Assembly (NCBI RefSeq): GCF_003385115.1 | Contig: NZ_QUNI01000004.1 | Location: 380,459 to 444,458 of the forward strand | Source of the DNA: Flavobacterium aquicola | GTDB lineage: Bacteria > Bacteroidota > Bacteroidia > Flavobacteriales > Flavobacteriaceae | Reading direction: 5' to 3' | DNA length: 64,000 nucleotides | Part shown: piece by piece, positions 18,809 through 27,718 of the stretch | Numbering within the stretch: the first letter of the stretch is position 1 | How the letters are laid out: each line of letters opens with the position of its first letter | Made by a program: the position numbers and the translations under genes | Notes under the pieces: generated by a model | Seen by the model: only the letters and a program-made list of their open reading frames with translations | Database searches by the model: none | What the model was told of the DNA's origin: nothing

Positions 18809-19198
18809 ATGGGACAGATAAAAATATTTGGAATCAAAAAAGAGCTTCATCCGATAAGAGAAAAAATATCCAAAATTCTAAGCGAATGTATGTTTGAAGC
18901 TTTTCAGTTTCCGAAAGAAAAAAAGGCACATCGTTTTATTTATATCGATGAAGACAGTTTTTTCTATTTTGAAGGAAGAACATCAAAACATACAATTATA
19001 GAAATAAATGCTTTTGAAGGAAGAAGCATCGAAGCCAAGAAAAAGTTGTATCAGCTTATTTTTGAGAAATTTGAAAAAGAATTACAAATTTCGGCCATGG
19101 ATGTTGAAATAACAATATTTGAAACTCCAATGCACAATTGGGGAATTCGAGGAAAAAGCGGAAATGAATTAATGTTGAATTACAAAGTTAATATTTAG
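18809..19198 (+). CDS. Tautomerase-superfamily protein lacking the N-terminal proline
   Basis: This 129-residue protein resembles the Tautomerase_2 group (N-terminal beta strand QIKIFGIKKELHPIREKI, then KKAHRFIYIDEDSFFYFEGR, TIIEINAFEGRSIEAKKKL, MHNWGIRGKSGNEL). In that family the residue after Met is Pro, which acts as the catalytic base; here it is Gly (ATG GGA). So it may not be a classical tautomerase. It sits between trpE and trpG with 11-bp and 5-bp gaps and is surely co-transcribed. What it does in or beside Trp synthesis is not known. Confidence 0.8.
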   Translation: MGQIKIFGIKKELHPIREKISKILSECMFEAFQFPKEKKAHRFIYIDEDSFFYFEGRTSKHTIIEINAFEGRSIEAKKKLYQLIFEKFEKELQISAMDVEITIFETPMHNWGIRGKSGNELMLNYKVNI

Positions 19199-19203
19199 AC
19201 AAA

Positions 19204-19770
19204 ATGAAAAAAATACTAGTCATAGACAATTACGATAGTTTCACTTACAACTTGGTGCATTATCTGGAAGATTTAGATTGCGAAGTTACCGTTTACAGAA
19301 ACGATGAATTCGATATTGATGAAATTTCAAGTTTCGAAAAAATATTGCTTTCGCCGGGTCCTGGAATTCCAGATGAAGCGGGATTATTAAAAGCGGTTAT
19401 TGCAAAATATGCCCCTACGAAAAGTATCCTTGGTGTATGCCTTGGACAACAGGCTATTGGGGAAGTTTTTGGCGGAACATTATCCAACTTGGACAAAGTA
19501 TATCACGGTGTTGCCACCTTGGTAAAAAAATCGGTAAACGATGAACTTTTATTCGAAGGATTGGAAAACGAATTCGAAGTAGGACGATACCATTCGTGGG
19601 TTGTTGACGCCAATTTACCTGATGTTTTGGAAGCCACTTCTTTTGACGAAAACGGTCAGGTGATGTCTTTGCGCCACAAAACATACGATGTTCGAGGCGT
19701 GCAATTTCACCCTGAAAGCGTGTTGACGCCAAACGGAAAAAAGATTTTGGAAAATTGGTTGAAATCGTAA
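19204..19770 (+). CDS. trpG: Anthranilate synthase component II (glutamine amidotransferase)
   Basis: TrpG hydrolyses glutamine and passes ammonia to TrpE. This is a 188-residue class I amidotransferase with SPGPGIPDEAG, the nucleophile loop GVCLGQQAIGE (Cys near residue 79) and the catalytic HPESVLTPNG pair near the C terminus. It is not fused to TrpD. In some species this protein is shared with folate synthesis (PabA); its place in the trp operon favours TrpG as its main role. A palindromic repeat follows the stop codon. Confidence 0.97.
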   Translation: MKKILVIDNYDSFTYNLVHYLEDLDCEVTVYRNDEFDIDEISSFEKILLSPGPGIPDEAGLLKAVIAKYAPTKSILGVCLGQQAIGEVFGGTLSNLDKVYHGVATLVKKSVNDELLFEGLENEFEVGRYHSWVVDANLPDVLEATSFDENGQVMSLRHKTYDVRGVQFHPESVLTPNGKKILENWLKS

Positions 19771-19777
19771 CCGCATT

Positions 19778-19806
19778 GTAGAGACGTTGCAGTGCAACGT
19801 CTCTAC
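19778..19806. repeat. 29-bp perfect palindrome after trpG
   Basis: The arm GTAGAGACGTTGCA (19778-19791), one central G, and the exact complement (19793-19806) make a 14-bp stem. The outer bases resemble the palindrome at the end of trpF (both GTA..GAC arms). It looks like a mobile or REP-like palindrome. As RNA it would form a strong hairpin between trpG and the next gene, perhaps tuning read-through, but it has no T run. Confidence 0.75.
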
Positions 19807-19830
19807 TACGAAACGTAAATAAAAAATTCA

Positions 19831-20670
19831 ATGAAAACAGTCAAAACCCATCTTATCCTCTCTTGTCTTATTTTTTGCTTCCTTTCCTGTGACAAACAAA
19901 AGGAACATAAAACAGAGCAAACCGTTACTGTCCAACCTGAAATGGTTTTGGATCTAGTTGCTTTGCAGACAAAAAACAAACTCGGAAAAGATACTGTTGT
20001 CACTGTCATCAATGATCCTGTTTATCACAAAACGAAGAAATATCAGGCTGTAGATGCTTTGCTTCTTCTAAAAAAAGAAGTTGATTTATCAAAAGTTGAT
20101 ATTAAAAACACACTGATTGTTTTTGAATGCATTGACGGATACAAACCCGAAATGCCCCTTGAATTATTTTTGAAAACAAAATCATTTTTGGCGTTCAAAG
20201 ATGTGGACGCACCAAAAGGTTCCAATTGGGAAAAGATTCTCAAAAACGGAAACGAAATGAATGCTGATCCTTTTTATTTGGTTTACACATCAGTTTCTGC
20301 GGATAATCAGGAATACAAATGGCCTTATAATGTGATTAAATTTCATTTGGAATCGAAGAACAAAAACATCGAAGCCTTGCAACCAAAAGATGATAAAACG
20401 GCAATGAAAGGTTTTGGATTGTATCAAAAACACTGTATTACCTGTCACGCGATAAACGGAATTGGAGGCGAAATGGGACCTGAATTAAATTATCCAAAAA
20501 GCGTAACCGAGTATTGGAAAGAAAATGAATTGGTCGATTATATCGTAAATCCGGCTTCTTTCAGAAACAAAGTAAAAATGCCAACACTTGGAATCACAAA
20601 ACAGGAATCTCAGAATATTGTAGACTATTTGAAATACATGTCTGAAAAGAAGGCAGAGATTAGAAATTAG
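19831..20670 (+). CDS. c-type cytochrome lipoprotein
   Basis: The 279-residue product has a lipoprotein signal (LILSCLIFCFLSC) and one haem-binding CITCH motif in a C-terminal cytochrome c domain (FGLYQKHCITCHAINGIGGE, then MGPELNYP and a distal Met in KVKMPTLG). The N-terminal half (about 40-180) resembles no domain I can name with certainty. It is probably anchored in the periplasm as an electron carrier. It sits inside the trp operon, 60 bp after trpG across a palindrome, with no obvious link to Trp synthesis. Confidence 0.85.
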   Translation: MKTVKTHLILSCLIFCFLSCDKQKEHKTEQTVTVQPEMVLDLVALQTKNKLGKDTVVTVINDPVYHKTKKYQAVDALLLLKKEVDLSKVDIKNTLIVFECIDGYKPEMPLELFLKTKSFLAFKDVDAPKGSNWEKILKNGNEMNADPFYLVYTSVSADNQEYKWPYNVIKFHLESKNKNIEALQPKDDKTAMKGFGLYQKHCITCHAINGIGGEMGPELNYPKSVTEYWKENELVDYIVNPASFRNKVKMPTLGITKQESQNIVDYLKYMSEKKAEIRN

Positions 20671-20712
20671 ACGTTAGAACAAAAATCTTAGAATCTTATC
20701 AACTTTAAAAAA

Positions 20713-21120
20713 ATGAACATAACAATTTCCGAAACAAGAGACATAAATCTCGATGACATATTGGTCTTGTACAAAGCAAATGAATGGAGTTCAGCAGAGA
20801 AACCAACACAGCTGTACAATGGTTTATTGAATTCCGAAACGCTGATTACCGCTTGGGAAGACAAAAAACTAATCGGACTTGGGAATGCCATTTCTGACGG
20901 ACACTTGACGGTTTATTATCCGCATTTATTAGTGCTTCCTGAATATCAGGGAAAAGGAATTGGTAAAATGATTGTTGAAAAAATGCAGGAGAAATACAGC
21001 CACTTCCACATGCAAATGCTCACCGCAGACGGAAAAGCAGTCGAATTTTATAAAAAGAATGGTTTTGAACGTGCCGGAAACACCGAACCAATGTGGATTT
21101 ATCAAGGAAATGAACACTGA
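20713..21120 (+). CDS. GNAT-family N-acetyltransferase
   Basis: This 135-residue protein has the GNAT acetyl-CoA loop LLVLPEYQGKGIGKMIVEKM (Q-x-x-G-x-G/A pattern) followed by ADGKAVEFYKKNGFERA. It transfers an acetyl group to an unknown amine. It is a small stand-alone domain between the cytochrome gene and trpD. Confidence 0.9.
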   Translation: MNITISETRDINLDDILVLYKANEWSSAEKPTQLYNGLLNSETLITAWEDKKLIGLGNAISDGHLTVYYPHLLVLPEYQGKGIGKMIVEKMQEKYSHFHMQMLTADGKAVEFYKKNGFERAGNTEPMWIYQGNEH

Positions 21121-21144
21121 AAAAGACAGTCGTAAAGTCTTAAT

Positions 21145-21235
21145 GTCGAAAGTCATAAAGTCAATGCGCCAATAAAAATATTTAAAACAGAAACAATACA
21201 AAAAATTAGAAGTCAAAGACTTTAAAACTTTCGAC
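21145..21235. repeat. Imperfect inverted repeat between the GNAT gene and trpD
   Basis: GTCGAAAGTCATAAAGTC (21145-21162) is complementary at 16 of 18 positions to GACTTTAAAACTTTCGAC (21218-21235), 55 bp apart. Further AAAGTC-type blocks occur at each end (to 21128 and 21250). It looks like low-complexity intergenic repeat DNA; it is the widest gap inside the trp operon (138 bp). Confidence 0.55.
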
Positions 21236-21258
21236 TTGGGACTTTAAGACTAATACCA

Positions 21259-22254
21259 ATGAAAAACATATTAAACAGATTAATCAACCACGAAATTCTG
21301 ACCAAAGAAGAAGCCAAAGATGTTTTGGTAAATATTTCCAGCGGAAGTTACAATCCAAGTCAGATTTCGGCATTCCTGACCGTTTATATGATGCGAAGCA
21401 TCAGCATTGAGGAATTGGCGGGATTCAGGGAAGCACTTTTGGAATTGTGCATTCGGGTTGATTTATCCAATTATAACACCATCGATTTGTGTGGAACGGG
21501 CGGTGACGGAAAAGACACTTTCAACATTTCTACTTTGGCTTCTTTTGTTTCGGCAGGTGCAGGAATAAAAGTTGCCAAGCACGGTAATTATGGAGTTTCC
21601 TCCATTTCGGGTTCGAGTAACGTGATGGAAAAATTGGGCGTTAAATTCAGTAATGATGCTCAGTTTATCGAAAAATGCGTGGATCAGGCCGGTATTGCTA
21701 TTTTGCACGCACCTTTGTTTCACCCTGCAATGAAAAACGTGGGGCCAATCCGAAAAGAATTGGGCGTTAAAACCTTTTTCAATATGCTCGGCCCAATGGT
21801 AAATCCATCATTCCCGCAAAATCAGTTAGTTGGAGTTTTCAACCTCGAATTGGCCAGAATGTACAGTTATTTATACCAAAATACCGATGTGAATTTTACC
21901 ATTTTACATTCGCTTGACGGTTATGACGAAGTGTCTTTGACAGGACCTACAAAAATCATTACCAGCACTCAAGATAGAATGCTGAATCCTACTGATTTTG
22001 GTGTTCGTCTTTTAGCGCAAAGCGAAATTGAAGGCGGAAAAACCATCGAAGAATCGGCAGAAATGTTTATGAATATCATCTCCGGAAAAGGAAACGAAGC
22101 TCAAAACAACGTGGTTTGTGCTAACGCCGGAATTGCGATTGCGACCGTTACCGGATGTACACCTTTACAGGGATTTGATCAGGCCAAAGAAAGTCTGCTT
22201 TCCGGAAAAGGACTTTCGGCTTTAAAAAAAATACAAGAATTAAGCAAGGACTAA
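21259..22254 (+). CDS. trpD: Anthranilate phosphoribosyltransferase
   Basis: TrpD joins anthranilate to PRPP, giving phosphoribosyl-anthranilate. It is 331 residues with the PRPP-binding GTGGDGKDTFNIST loop, KHGNYGVSSISGSSNV, and HPAMKNVGPIRKELGVKTFF. It is a stand-alone trpD, not fused to trpG. It is 4 bp upstream of the methyltransferase-like gene. Confidence 0.97.
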   Translation: MKNILNRLINHEILTKEEAKDVLVNISSGSYNPSQISAFLTVYMMRSISIEELAGFREALLELCIRVDLSNYNTIDLCGTGGDGKDTFNISTLASFVSAGAGIKVAKHGNYGVSSISGSSNVMEKLGVKFSNDAQFIEKCVDQAGIAILHAPLFHPAMKNVGPIRKELGVKTFFNMLGPMVNPSFPQNQLVGVFNLELARMYSYLYQNTDVNFTILHSLDGYDEVSLTGPTKIITSTQDRMLNPTDFGVRLLAQSEIEGGKTIEESAEMFMNIISGKGNEAQNNVVCANAGIAIATVTGCTPLQGFDQAKESLLSGKGLSALKKIQELSKD

Positions 22255-22257
22255 ATC

Positions 22258-22947
22258 ATGGCTTTTGAATTAAAAAATGTAGTTCCGTGGGGACGGACTT
22301 TAGAGGAATATACTAAAATTTTCAAACTGACGGATTCTGATTTGGATAACCGAATTATCAGTTTTGGAGATGGTCCTGCAAGTTTCAATTCGGAAATGAC
22401 AAAACTTGATAAAACAGTTGTTTCATTAGACCCGATTTATCAATTCACAAAAGCGAAATTAAAGCAACGAATTGACGAAACCAAAGAAACCGTTATGGAA
22501 CAAATGAGAACGAATCAGGAAAAATTCGTTTGGAAAAACATCAAAAACGTTGATGAATTAGAACAGATTCGTATGGGAGCGATGTCTAACTTTATCAATG
22601 ATTTTGAATTGGGAAAAGAACAGCAAAGATATGTGTATCACGAGTTGCCCAATTCAACAAAATATAATACACAAGAATTTGATTTGGGTTTAAGTTCCCA
22701 TTTTTTGCTTCTTTATTCACAACTAGGATTGGATTTCCATATTCAGTCAATTACCGAAATGCTACGCATTAGCAAGGAAATACGAATATTTCCAATATTG
22801 AATTTAAATGCAGTAAGATCAGAGGTTTTAGAAGGTGTCATTAGTCATTTTGAATCTGATTTTGATGTGAAAATTGAATCTTCTGACTATGAATTTCAGA
22901 AAGGCGGAAATGAAATGCTGATAATTAAAAGAAAATCTATTAAATAA
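22258..22947 (+). CDS. Predicted SAM-dependent methyltransferase
   Basis: This 229-residue cytoplasmic protein has a motif-I-like IISFGDGPASFNSEM (GDGPASFN) and a helical middle (KQRIDETKETVMEQMRTNQE), ending in strand-like KGGNEMLIIKRK. The N-terminal VPWGRTLEEY block is conserved in a small family annotated as class I methyltransferases, but its substrate is unknown to me. It is 4 bp after trpD and 2 bp before trpC, so it is tightly embedded. No known step of Trp synthesis needs it. Confidence 0.7.
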   Translation: MAFELKNVVPWGRTLEEYTKIFKLTDSDLDNRIISFGDGPASFNSEMTKLDKTVVSLDPIYQFTKAKLKQRIDETKETVMEQMRTNQEKFVWKNIKNVDELEQIRMGAMSNFINDFELGKEQQRYVYHELPNSTKYNTQEFDLGLSSHFLLLYSQLGLDFHIQSITEMLRISKEIRIFPILNLNAVRSEVLEGVISHFESDFDVKIESSDYEFQKGGNEMLIIKRKSIK

Positions 22948-22948
22948 A

Positions 22949-23728
22949 ATGAACATACTAGATAGAATCATAATCGACAAAAAAAGAGAAGTAGTTTTAA
23001 AGAAATCCATCATTCCGGTTTCGCAATTGGAAGCTTCGGTTTTCTTTGGCAAACAAACCATTTCTTTAAGCCAAAATCTAAGAAACAGCAACACAGGAAT
23101 CATCGCCGAACACAAACGCCGTTCACCATCTAAATCAATTATCAACCAGAACTTCACTGTTGAAGAAGTGGTTAAGGGCTACGAAAGTGCCGGTGCTTGC
23201 GGGATTTCTGTTCTTACGGATGGAAAATATTTTGGCGGTTCTTTGGATGATTTATTATTGGCGAGAGCATCTGTAAATATTCCGCTGTTGCGAAAAGAAT
23301 TCATTGTTGACGAATACCAAATCTTGGAAGCCAAAGCCCACGGAGCCGATTTGATTTTACTGATCGCTGCGGTTTTAACACGTGAAGAAATAAAGTCATT
23401 ATCCGAATTTGCCAAAGGTTTAGGATTGGAAGTATTGTTGGAAGTACACAACATCGAAGAATTGGAAAAATCGATTATGCCGACTTTGGACATGATTGGG
23501 GTGAACAACCGAAACCTAAAAACTTTTGAAGTTAGCCTTGATTTCAGCAAAGAACTGGCTTCAAAAATCCCTAATGATTTTGTAAAAGTCTCAGAAAGCG
23601 GTATTTCATCAATAGAAGCCATCAATGAACTGAAACCTTATGGTTACAAAGGATTCTTGATCGGAGAAAACTTCATGAAGACCGATGATGCAGGAAAAGC
23701 GGCAACGGAATTTATTAGTCAGCTGTAA
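22949..23728 (+). CDS. trpC: Indole-3-glycerol phosphate synthase
   Basis: TrpC closes the ring of CdRP to indole-3-glycerol phosphate. It is a 259-residue beta/alpha barrel with GIIAEHKRRSPSKSII (catalytic lysine), SVLTDGKYFGGSLDDLLLAR, LLRKEFIVDEYQI, GVNNRNLKTFEV and VSESGISS. It is not fused to TrpF, unlike in E. coli. TrpF follows at 60 bp. Confidence 0.97.
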   Translation: MNILDRIIIDKKREVVLKKSIIPVSQLEASVFFGKQTISLSQNLRNSNTGIIAEHKRRSPSKSIINQNFTVEEVVKGYESAGACGISVLTDGKYFGGSLDDLLLARASVNIPLLRKEFIVDEYQILEAKAHGADLILLIAAVLTREEIKSLSEFAKGLGLEVLLEVHNIEELEKSIMPTLDMIGVNNRNLKTFEVSLDFSKELASKIPNDFVKVSESGISSIEAINELKPYGYKGFLIGENFMKTDDAGKAATEFISQL

Positions 23729-23788
23729 GCTTTAAAAAATCATTAATTAGCATAAAGCCTAAAGCTTATTGCTTAAAGCATTAAACGA

Positions 23789-24421
23789 ATGAAACTCAAA
23801 ATCTGCGGTATGAAATATCCCGATAATATGCTCGAAGTAGGTTTGCTCCTGCCCGATTATATGGGATTTATATTTTGGCAAAAATCGGCTCGATATTTTG
23901 ACGGAGAAATGCCCGATTTGCCAAAATCAATTAAGAAAACGGGAGTTTTTGTAAATGAAAGTATTCAGGGAATCGAAGAAAAAGTAATCAAATATGATTT
24001 GCAGGCCATTCAATTACACGGTCAGGAATCGGTTGCATTTTGTTCGGAAATAAAAACTAAATTTGGTGCTTCCGTCGAAATTATCAAAGTCTTTTCAGCA
24101 GACGAGAATTTTGATTTCAGTGTTCTGGAGCCTTACGAATCCGTTTGTGATTATTTCCTTTTTGATACCAAAGGAAAACTGCCAGGAGGTAACGGAACTA
24201 CTTTCGACTGGAAAATATTGGAAAACTATCCATCGTCAAAACCATTCTTCCTTAGCGGAGGCATTGGGATTGAAGAATTGGATTCGGTAGCAGCAATTTT
24301 GAAAACCGATTTACCTATTTATGCCATCGACGTAAACAGTAAATTTGAAATTGAACCAGGATTAAAAAACATCAATCTTGTACGGACAATTCGCGAATTG
24401 TCCCTACGCGAAAACAAATAA
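23789..24421 (+). CDS. trpF: Phosphoribosylanthranilate isomerase with repeat-derived C terminus
   Basis: TrpF isomerises phosphoribosyl-anthranilate to CdRP. It is 210 residues with the family signatures [36 protein letters not shown] and [11 protein letters not shown]. The last dozen codons (24380-24407, [10 protein letters not shown]) fall in a palindromic repeat, so the normal 3' end appears overwritten while the frame stays open. TrpB follows at 11 bp. Confidence 0.96.
   Translation: MKLKICGMKYPDNMLEVGLLLPDYMGFIFWQKSARYFDGEMPDLPKSIKKTGVFVNESIQGIEEKVIKYDLQAIQLHGQESVAFCSEIKTKFGASVEIIKVFSADENFDFSVLEPYESVCDYFLFDTKGKLPGGNGTTFDWKILENYPSSKPFFLSGGIGIEELDSVAAILKTDLPIYAIDVNSKFEIEPGLKNINLVRTIRELSLRENK
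24380..24407. repeat. Palindromic repeat inside the 3' end of trpF
   Basis: GGACAATTCG (24384-24393) meets its exact complement (24394-24403), extended outward to 24380-24407 with one mismatch. It encodes the tail of TrpF. It resembles the palindrome after trpG in its outer arms (GTA...GAC and GTC...TAC). Confidence 0.8.
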
Positions 24422-24432
24422 AAAAAATAAAA

Positions 24433-25614
24433 ATGTCATACAACGTCAACGAAAAAGGATATTACGGAGAATTTGGAGGTGCCTACATTCCCGAAATGTT
24501 ATATCCAAATGTAGAAGAATTACGCCAGAAATATTTAGAAATCACAGCCGAACCAGAGTTTAAAGCTGAGTTTAATCAATTACTAAAAGATTACGTAGGA
24601 CGTCCAAGCCCTTTGTATTTTGCAAAAAGACTTTCTGAAAAATACAACACCAAAATCTATCTAAAAAGAGAAGACTTAAATCATACAGGTGCTCATAAAG
24701 TAAACAACACTATTGGACAGATATTAGTTGCAAAACGTTTAGGTAAAAAACGAATCATTGCCGAAACAGGTGCAGGTCAGCATGGAGTGGCAACCGCTAC
24801 TGTTTGTGCCTTAATGGGTATGGACTGCATCGTGTACATGGGCGAAATCGACATTGCGCGTCAAGCTCCGAATGTTGCCCGTATGAAAATGCTGGGTGCC
24901 GAAGTCCGTCCTGCACTTTCTGGATCACGAACACTGAAAGACGCAACAAACGAAGCCATCCGCGATTGGATTAACAACCCTGTAGACACTCATTACATCA
25001 TTGGATCTGCCATTGGGCCACATCCTTATCCAGACATGGTAACCCGTTTCCAAAGTATCATTTCCGAGGAAATCAAATGGCAGTTAAAAGAAAAAGAAGG
25101 CCGTGAAAACCCAGATTATGTTGTCGCCTGTATCGGTGGAGGAAGCAACGCTGCCGGAACTTATTATCACTTTTTACATGAACCAGAAGTTGGAATTATT
25201 GCTGTTGAAGCTGCCGGAAAAGGTGTAAACAGCGGTCACAGCGCGGCAACAAGTAAACTAGGAAAAGTGGGCGTTATTCACGGCTGCAAAACCTTATTGA
25301 TGCAGACTCCAGACGGTCAGATTACTGAACCGTATTCGATTTCTGCGGGACTTGATTACCCTGGAGTTGGTCCTATGCACGCTCATTTGGCACAAACCGG
25401 CCGTGGAGAATTCTTTTCAGTAACCGATGATGAAGCCATGAATGCAGGTTTACAGCTTACCAAATTGGAAGGAATTATTCCTGCAATCGAAAGTGCACAT
25501 GCTTTTGCCGTTTTAGACCAGAAAAAATTCAAACCAACTGATGTTGTTGTAATCAGTCTTTCTGGCCGCGGTGACAAAGATTTGGACAACTATATTGATT
25601 ATTTCAAATTGTAG
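24433..25614 (+). CDS. trpB: Tryptophan synthase beta chain
   Basis: TrpB is the PLP enzyme that condenses indole with serine. It is 393 residues with [27 protein letters not shown] (PLP lysine), [19 protein letters not shown] and [15 protein letters not shown]. It forms the alpha2beta2 complex with TrpA, whose gene is separated from it by two unrelated genes. Confidence 0.98.
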   Translation: MSYNVNEKGYYGEFGGAYIPEMLYPNVEELRQKYLEITAEPEFKAEFNQLLKDYVGRPSPLYFAKRLSEKYNTKIYLKREDLNHTGAHKVNNTIGQILVAKRLGKKRIIAETGAGQHGVATATVCALMGMDCIVYMGEIDIARQAPNVARMKMLGAEVRPALSGSRTLKDATNEAIRDWINNPVDTHYIIGSAIGPHPYPDMVTRFQSIISEEIKWQLKEKEGRENPDYVVACIGGGSNAAGTYYHFLHEPEVGIIAVEAAGKGVNSGHSAATSKLGKVGVIHGCKTLLMQTPDGQITEPYSISAGLDYPGVGPMHAHLAQTGRGEFFSVTDDEAMNAGLQLTKLEGIIPAIESAHAFAVLDQKKFKPTDVVVISLSGRGDKDLDNYIDYFKL

Positions 25615-25627
25615 CATAATAATTTTG

Positions 25628-25712
25628 GCGTTCCCCAAGGGTCGGGCTGTACGTTCCCGCTTCCCGATGAAAAATCGGGAGAGCTCCACTGCCATCCCTA
25701 ACGCGCATTCGA
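25628..25712. repeat. Intergenic structured repeat after trpB
   Basis: The sequence GGCGTTCCCCAAGGGTCGGG and CCACTGCCATCCCTAACGCG bracket this GC-richer stretch, with an internal TCCCGAT/ATCGGGA hairpin. It shares the GGTCGGGCT half and the CTATCCCT-like end with a stretch at 52284-52410. No gene is present. Confidence 0.5.
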
Positions 25713-25755
25713 GATAAATTCAAATTTAGTTTTTTAACATTTTAAAATAGATTCT

Positions 25756-26076
25756 ATGCAAAAATTATTCGCTTACGGTACTTTACAAGATGTTGATGTG
25801 CAACAAGACCTTTTTGGGCGTATTCTTGAGGGAACGCCGGAAACATTGGTGGGTTATGAACTAAATGAAATTCAAATCGAAGAGGAGTTTGGAATAGTAC
25901 ACTACCCTATTATTAAAGAAACCAACGATCAAAACGACACCATTAGCGGAACCCTGTACGAAGTAACACAACTGGAACTTCGTCAAACCGATTTGTATGA
26001 AGGTCTGCATTACAAACGTGTAGAAGTACATTTGCAATCGAATCAAAATGCCTGGGCTTATAGTGCAGCTATTTAA
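25756..26076 (+). CDS. Gamma-glutamylcyclotransferase/AIG2-like protein
   Basis: This 106-residue protein has the cyclotransferase fold start LFAYGTLQDVDVQQDLFG and the C-terminal DLYEGLHYKRVEV block, with a glutamate in the usual place of the acid. It may form 5-oxoproline from gamma-glutamyl amines. It is inserted between trpB and trpA. Confidence 0.88.
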   Translation: MQKLFAYGTLQDVDVQQDLFGRILEGTPETLVGYELNEIQIEEEFGIVHYPIIKETNDQNDTISGTLYEVTQLELRQTDLYEGLHYKRVEVHLQSNQNAWAYSAAI

Positions 26077-26104
26077 TTTGGAATGAATTTATAACAACTG
26101 AAAA

Positions 26105-26842
26105 ATGATTTTAGCAGCTTCACAAACCAAGCCGAAACGAAGAGATATCGATGCCAATCTTTTGGATCATTATCAACTTATAAAATTGGCGGTGGCAAAT
26201 GGTGCACAGCTGATTGTGTTTCCGGAATTGTCCATTACAGGTTATGAAAGAGAAGATGCATCCCGATTGGCTTTTACAGAAAATGATTCCCGATTGGATG
26301 GTTTGAAAAAAATGGCTTCCGAAAATAGCATCACAATAATTGCAGGAGCTCCAATACAAATAGAATCAAATTTATTTTTGGGTGAATTCTGTATTGCACC
26401 TGAGAATACTGTTTCTATATACACCAAACAATTTCTGCATACAGGCGAAGAAATTCATTACCAGCCTTCATTCGATTACAATCCAATGCTTGAAATTAAA
26501 GACGAACGCATTTCATGTGCAATATGTGCTGACATCGATAATCCAAAACATGCAGAAAACGCGAGTAAAAGAAACAGTTCCACTTATATTGCCAGTATTT
26601 TCTTTTCGCCAAATGGTATTCCGCAAGCGCATGAATCTTTACAGCATTACGCTTCGAAATACCAAATGAATGTATTGATGGCAAATTTTGGAGGAGATTC
26701 ATACGGATATCCTTCCGGCGGGCGTTCCGCATTCTGGAACAATAAAGGAGAATTAATTGCTGAAATGGAAAGTTCTGGTGCAGGACTGCTGCTTGTTGAA
26801 AATCAAAATACCGAATGGACAAGTAAAACAATAAACATATAA
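26105..26842 (+). CDS. Carbon-nitrogen hydrolase (nitrilase superfamily)
   Basis: This 245-residue amidase-type protein keeps the Glu-Lys-Cys set: Glu in IVFPELSITGYERED, Lys in SIYTKQFLHTGEE, Cys in SCAICADIDNPKHAE. It hydrolyses an amide or nitrile of unknown identity. Its position after the AIG2-like gene and before trpA suggests co-transcription. Confidence 0.88.
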   Translation: MILAASQTKPKRRDIDANLLDHYQLIKLAVANGAQLIVFPELSITGYEREDASRLAFTENDSRLDGLKKMASENSITIIAGAPIQIESNLFLGEFCIAPENTVSIYTKQFLHTGEEIHYQPSFDYNPMLEIKDERISCAICADIDNPKHAENASKRNSSTYIASIFFSPNGIPQAHESLQHYASKYQMNVLMANFGGDSYGYPSGGRSAFWNNKGELIAEMESSGAGLLLVENQNTEWTSKTINI

Positions 26843-26889
26843 AACACAACTATAGGATTTTGAAAATCCCAAGATAAAATACTTTAAAA

Positions 26890-27651
26890 ATGAACAGAAT
26901 TAGTCAAAAATTACAAGAAGATAAAAAGATACTTTCCATCTATTTTTCAGCTGGATATCCTAGCTTGAACGATACGGTACAGATCATTCAGGATTTAGAA
27001 AAAAGCGGTATCGACATGATAGAAATCGGGTTACCATTCAGTGACCCTTTGGCCGACGGTCCAACTATTCAGGCGAGTTCGACAACGGCTTTGCAAAATG
27101 GGATGACTACTCAAATTCTCTTTGATCAACTGAAAGACATCCGCAAAAGTGTAAATATTCCGCTGGTAATTATGGGATATTTTAACCCGATGCTGCAATA
27201 CGGAGTAGAAGCTTTCTGCCAAAAATGTGCAGAAATTGGAATCGATGGCTTAATCATTCCTGATCTGCCCGTAGATGTATATGCTGACGAATACAAAGCA
27301 ACTTTTGACAAATACGGATTAATCAATGTATTTTTAATCACGCCGCAAACATCAGAAGAACGTATTCGATTCATTGACAGTGTATCTGATGGCTTTATTT
27401 ACATGGTAAGTTCAGCTAGTGTTACGGGTTCACAATCTGGTTTCGGAAACACACAGGAAGCATATTTCAAACGCATTGGTGAGATGAATTTAAAAAACCC
27501 GCAGATTGTTGGTTTTGGAATCAGTAATGCCGAGACTTTTAATCAGGCCACACAGTATGCTAAAGGCGCAATTATCGGAAGTGCTTTTATCACGCATTTG
27601 AAAGAAAACGGAAGTTCAAAAATTGGAGAGTTTGTGAAAACGATTCGATAA
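26890..27651 (+). CDS. trpA: Tryptophan synthase alpha chain
   Basis: TrpA cleaves indole-3-glycerol phosphate to indole and glyceraldehyde 3-phosphate. It is 253 residues with EIGLPFSDPLADGPTIQ (catalytic Glu), IPDLPVDVYADEY (catalytic Asp), FIYMVSSASVTGSQ and VGFGISNAETF. It is the last trp gene and is followed by a strong terminator 23 bp after the stop. Confidence 0.97.
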   Translation: MNRISQKLQEDKKILSIYFSAGYPSLNDTVQIIQDLEKSGIDMIEIGLPFSDPLADGPTIQASSTTALQNGMTTQILFDQLKDIRKSVNIPLVIMGYFNPMLQYGVEAFCQKCAEIGIDGLIIPDLPVDVYADEYKATFDKYGLINVFLITPQTSEERIRFIDSVSDGFIYMVSSASVTGSQSGFGNTQEAYFKRIGEMNLKNPQIVGFGISNAETFNQATQYAKGAIIGSAFITHLKENGSSKIGEFVKTIR

Positions 27652-27673
27652 ATCCAACTTACTATATAATTGT

Positions 27674-27718
27674 AAAACAGCGTTTAAACTTAATTTAAAA
27701 AAGTTTAAACGCTGTTTT
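27674..27718 (+). terminator. Terminator of the trp operon
   Basis: AAAACAGCGTTTAAACT (27674-27690) pairs perfectly with 27702-27718 around an 11-nt loop, followed by T-rich sequence. It is a 17-bp stem. Confidence 0.9.
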
